Notes under the pieces: model-generated | The model's database searches: none | What the model was told of the DNA's origin: nothing | Seen by the model: the letters and a program-made list of their open reading frames with translations, nothing else | Translations under genes and position numbers: made by a program | Assembly: GCA_023053575.1 (NCBI GenBank) | Contig: JAKZAP010000005.1 | Span: 4,278,001-4,342,000 of the forward strand | Length of the DNA stretch: 64,000 nt | Origin: Branchinecta lynchi | Taxonomy: Eukaryota; Arthropoda; Branchiopoda; Anostraca; Branchinectidae | Reading direction: 5' to 3' | Shown: piece after piece, positions 61,723-64,000 of the stretch | How the letters are laid out: every line of letters starts with the position of its first letter | Numbering within the stretch: the stretch's first letter is position 1

Positions 61723-62690
61723 TAAGTGAACGGACGGCACTTCAGTCATACCGCCGAAAAACTAGTAGGATATGTTCTTCCTTTACGTGATTTTGGTAAC
61801 ACTTGCAAATAAGCAAAACACACATGATTTAACTAATTCTAAAATGATGATGAAGTTTATCACACAATCATCTTGAGCGCTGGGTCGGAGCTATGGGGTA
61901 TCCACCCCTCTCCCTTGCTAACTACATCGACAGAGGAGGCCCTTTGCTACCAGACTAACATATATCCCATATTTTAGAAAAATCTGTACGTATGACCATG
62001 CCCAGAGTTGTGCAGGGCGCTCAGATACCGGACAAGAAAATAGTGCTCCTACTTTGGGGCACAACGGCCTCTCTGAGCCACCTTGTACGCATGTAGAACC
62101 ACGGGGCACCTTAGTCGAGCGTGAGGACACCATTCGCGGATACCTTGAAGCGGATAGCCTTCTAAAACAGGAGCCTTGTGTTAGTCTGGTCGGCACATAT
62201 CACGAAAAGTAAAGAGTAACGAAATCTAGAACGTCTACGTATATGAAGAGCTTGCGCTCCGATCAGCGCTTTACAATAATTTGTGGCTGCCTAAGCGACT
62301 TGCCTTCCGCAAGTCTTTCACGTTTCATCTTTTATGATGTTTGCGCGTTCTTTGCGCTACACGCCATCCAGGAAAACCCAGGAGGACCAAGTTAGACTTG
62401 CACGACACTATAAACTTCCGCATTCAAACGCGGAAGTCGACACAGACAATAAAAAAAACAAGACTAACATCGAAAAGAAAGAAAACTAGGAGGGCCAATC
62501 GAAAGCAAAACCTTCCTCTAACAGAAAAACAGTCCAAGGTAGTCATGTCGCAAGAAAGAAAAAAAAAATATATCCTGTTTCACACGAAGGAACTTCAGAA
62601 ATGGTAAGCTTTTCACAATTTACTCTATATCTCAATTTTTCACCTTCACTCATAAATACAGCTCGAAAGCTAGACAGAGCCCTTTCCTCA
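61723..62690. other. Intergenic region, no gene recognised
   Basis: A Lys/Arg-rich 88-codon frame at 62341-62607 looks like low-complexity chance coding. No canonical AATAAA was found on the minus strand close to the stop at 62691. Confidence 0.38.
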
Positions 62691-63375
62691 CTATTTCAGA
62701 ACGGATAAATACAGAAGTCCGCACATATTGACGGCGACACTGAAACCAAGTACAAACGGCACCCACGACCACTTGGCAGTCGTATCCCCTATCTGAGTAT
62801 AGTCACTAAGCCTGGACAGGGATCGGTCTTTGATCTCGCTGCGTAGAGCCAGGGCAGAAGAGGAACAGACAGCGTCTTCCTGCCGTCGAGAGGATTGCCA
62901 CGGTTCTACATTCCCGCGGTACTGAGACACTTCCGTGAGGTCACTAATTGAAGATCGGCGGGACAGGGACGGGCTAGGAGTGCCGAACTCAGGGAGCAGC
63001 GTTTTCTCCCCAAGGTCTGCGCAGGAAGCAAATCCTGAGCTTTGGCTTGACGATCTGGAGATGGGTTGAGACGAATTAAAGTTGTGGAAATCGCTGAAGT
63101 CGCGAAATTCGTTGATCTGCGCTATGTTGCCAAGCCATAAGCCAGTTTTCGATGCCGGTCGGAACCTTGGAGGAGAAAGGACTGGCTTCGTTCCTGAGAA
63201 TAACGATCGCGTGGCTGAGCTACCAGACCGCGAGAGGAAGTTTGTAGGATTCGGCACGAAATACTGGTTTCGTTTGAGTGGGGAACCGATCTTCAAAGAG
63301 GAAATGCCGGTGTCAATGTTCCTGTCATCCAGGCGGTCAAATAGCTTCACAGGTTTAGGCAGATCGTCGGTGTAC
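62691..63375 (-). CDS. Last exon of a tail-anchored membrane protein, TMEM201/SAMP1-like
   Basis: After the acceptor CCACTGTTTTAG and one carry-over base the exon encodes 227 residues and TAG. It begins YTDDLPKPVKLFDRLDDRN and is followed by a Ser/Pro-rich, probably disordered stretch (RSSSQSSGFASC, TPSPSLSRRSSISD). It ends with one membrane segment (WVPFVLGFSVAVNMCGLLYL) only a few residues from the C-terminus. A long Ser-rich region and a last membrane segment at the very end are features of TMEM201 (SAMP1/NET5), an inner nuclear membrane protein tied to LINC complexes. The N-terminal zinc-binding and membrane part would lie outside the window. The exon is well supported; the family name is tentative. 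Confidence 0.7.
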
Positions 63376-64000
63376 CTAAAACAGTGGATTATTTCAGAGA
63401 TGTATTCAAAAGAAAACACTCTTCTCTACGGGTAATGTTCAGTTCAATTTTATTAAATTCAAAATAAATGTTTTCGCAGGTTTCTTGCAAAGAACATCCT
63501 ACCCCATTTTTCGTCTTCTAGCCATCGAGTAAAAGGGAAAAAAAAACGAAAAACAACATTAGTAAAATCAACATAAAACAGGTCCCTCTGCCATATTGGC
63601 TCCTTTTTTATATGTTTGTGTTAACATTTAAAAGAACTAGAACTTGACCAAAAAGTCTCTTCAAGCCGAGCTGCTGGTTCAGCAGAATTTTCTCATTCCC
63701 AGCCCACAGTCTATCATTGTACCGGCCCCGTTTCAGTCAAGCTCGCTTTACTACGTTCGACTTAGCCCTCCGATCTGCTTAAAGTCCTAATCCAAACATT
63801 CTGTTTACCTTTTCTCAGTAATCGCATGCCACAGGTTTATTTTGAATTAAACGCGATTGCCGGGTTGCTGTTTCCGCTCGAGAAAAAACCCACGCCGAAA
63901 GTCTTCTTTTCTAGATGACGGGATTTTCCAGGACTGATTAGCAACGAATTATAAGACCTAATTGATAATTTTTGTACGTCTTCAGAGGTACCACACTGGT
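63376..64000. other. Intron or upstream flank of the TMEM201-like gene
   Basis: 63436-63480 holds, on the minus strand, a LINE-type end 'TTTAATAAAATTGAACTGAA'. No further exon of the minus-strand gene was recognised before the window edge. Confidence 0.4.

Noticed and set aside
63082..63435. 117-codon plus-strand frame
   Set aside because: Antisense shadow of the TMEM201-like exon, which has a splice site, a long biased sequence and a membrane segment.

Overview
The window is nuclear DNA of an invertebrate animal. It has small coding exons with GT-AG junctions (one GC-AG), AATAAA signals, metazoan-specific genes and a very heavy transposon load. The phylum cannot be read from the sequence. 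A 100-N assembly gap lies at 3029-3128.

Five protein-coding loci are supported, most of them only after joining short exons by hand. (1) 983-1698, minus: the last two exons of an unrecognised C2H2 zinc-finger protein, joined by a GC-AG intron, with a polyadenylation signal at 892-897. (2) 5878-13093, plus: LSM10, the U7 snRNP Sm-like protein, complete in three exons (148 aa). (3) 18064-13336, minus: ROGDI, five exons, first exon not found, tail-to-tail with LSM10 with 242 bp between the stop codons. (4) 23346-59973, plus: a KDELC-type protein O-glucosyltransferase (POGLUT2/3), complete in seven exons (489 aa), with signal peptide, filamin repeat, CAP10 domain and a C-terminal RDEL signal; it spans 36.6 kb because its introns are full of transposons. 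(5) 63375-62691, minus: the last exon of a membrane protein that resembles TMEM201/SAMP1.

Most of the remaining sequence is mobile DNA: six or more LINE fragments, including one nearly intact 693-codon reverse transcriptase ORF with an A31 tail; a small DNA-transposon family with 3-bp target duplications (four copies); hAT-like elements with 8-bp target duplications; foldback elements; two dispersed families that carry internal tandem arrays (137-bp and about 133-bp units); and two head-to-tail Helitron/Helentron-like elements at 50853-59625. Nested insertions are common and their order can be read from target-site duplications: a MITE inside a LINE ORF, a LINE inside a small element inside another LINE, and a tandem-array element inside a hAT inside a Helentron.

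The genes belong to unrelated pathways (histone mRNA 3' processing, a leucine-zipper protein of the synapse/V-ATPase type, ER glycosylation, nuclear envelope). No operon or shared pathway is implied. The notable content of the window is its transposon architecture.
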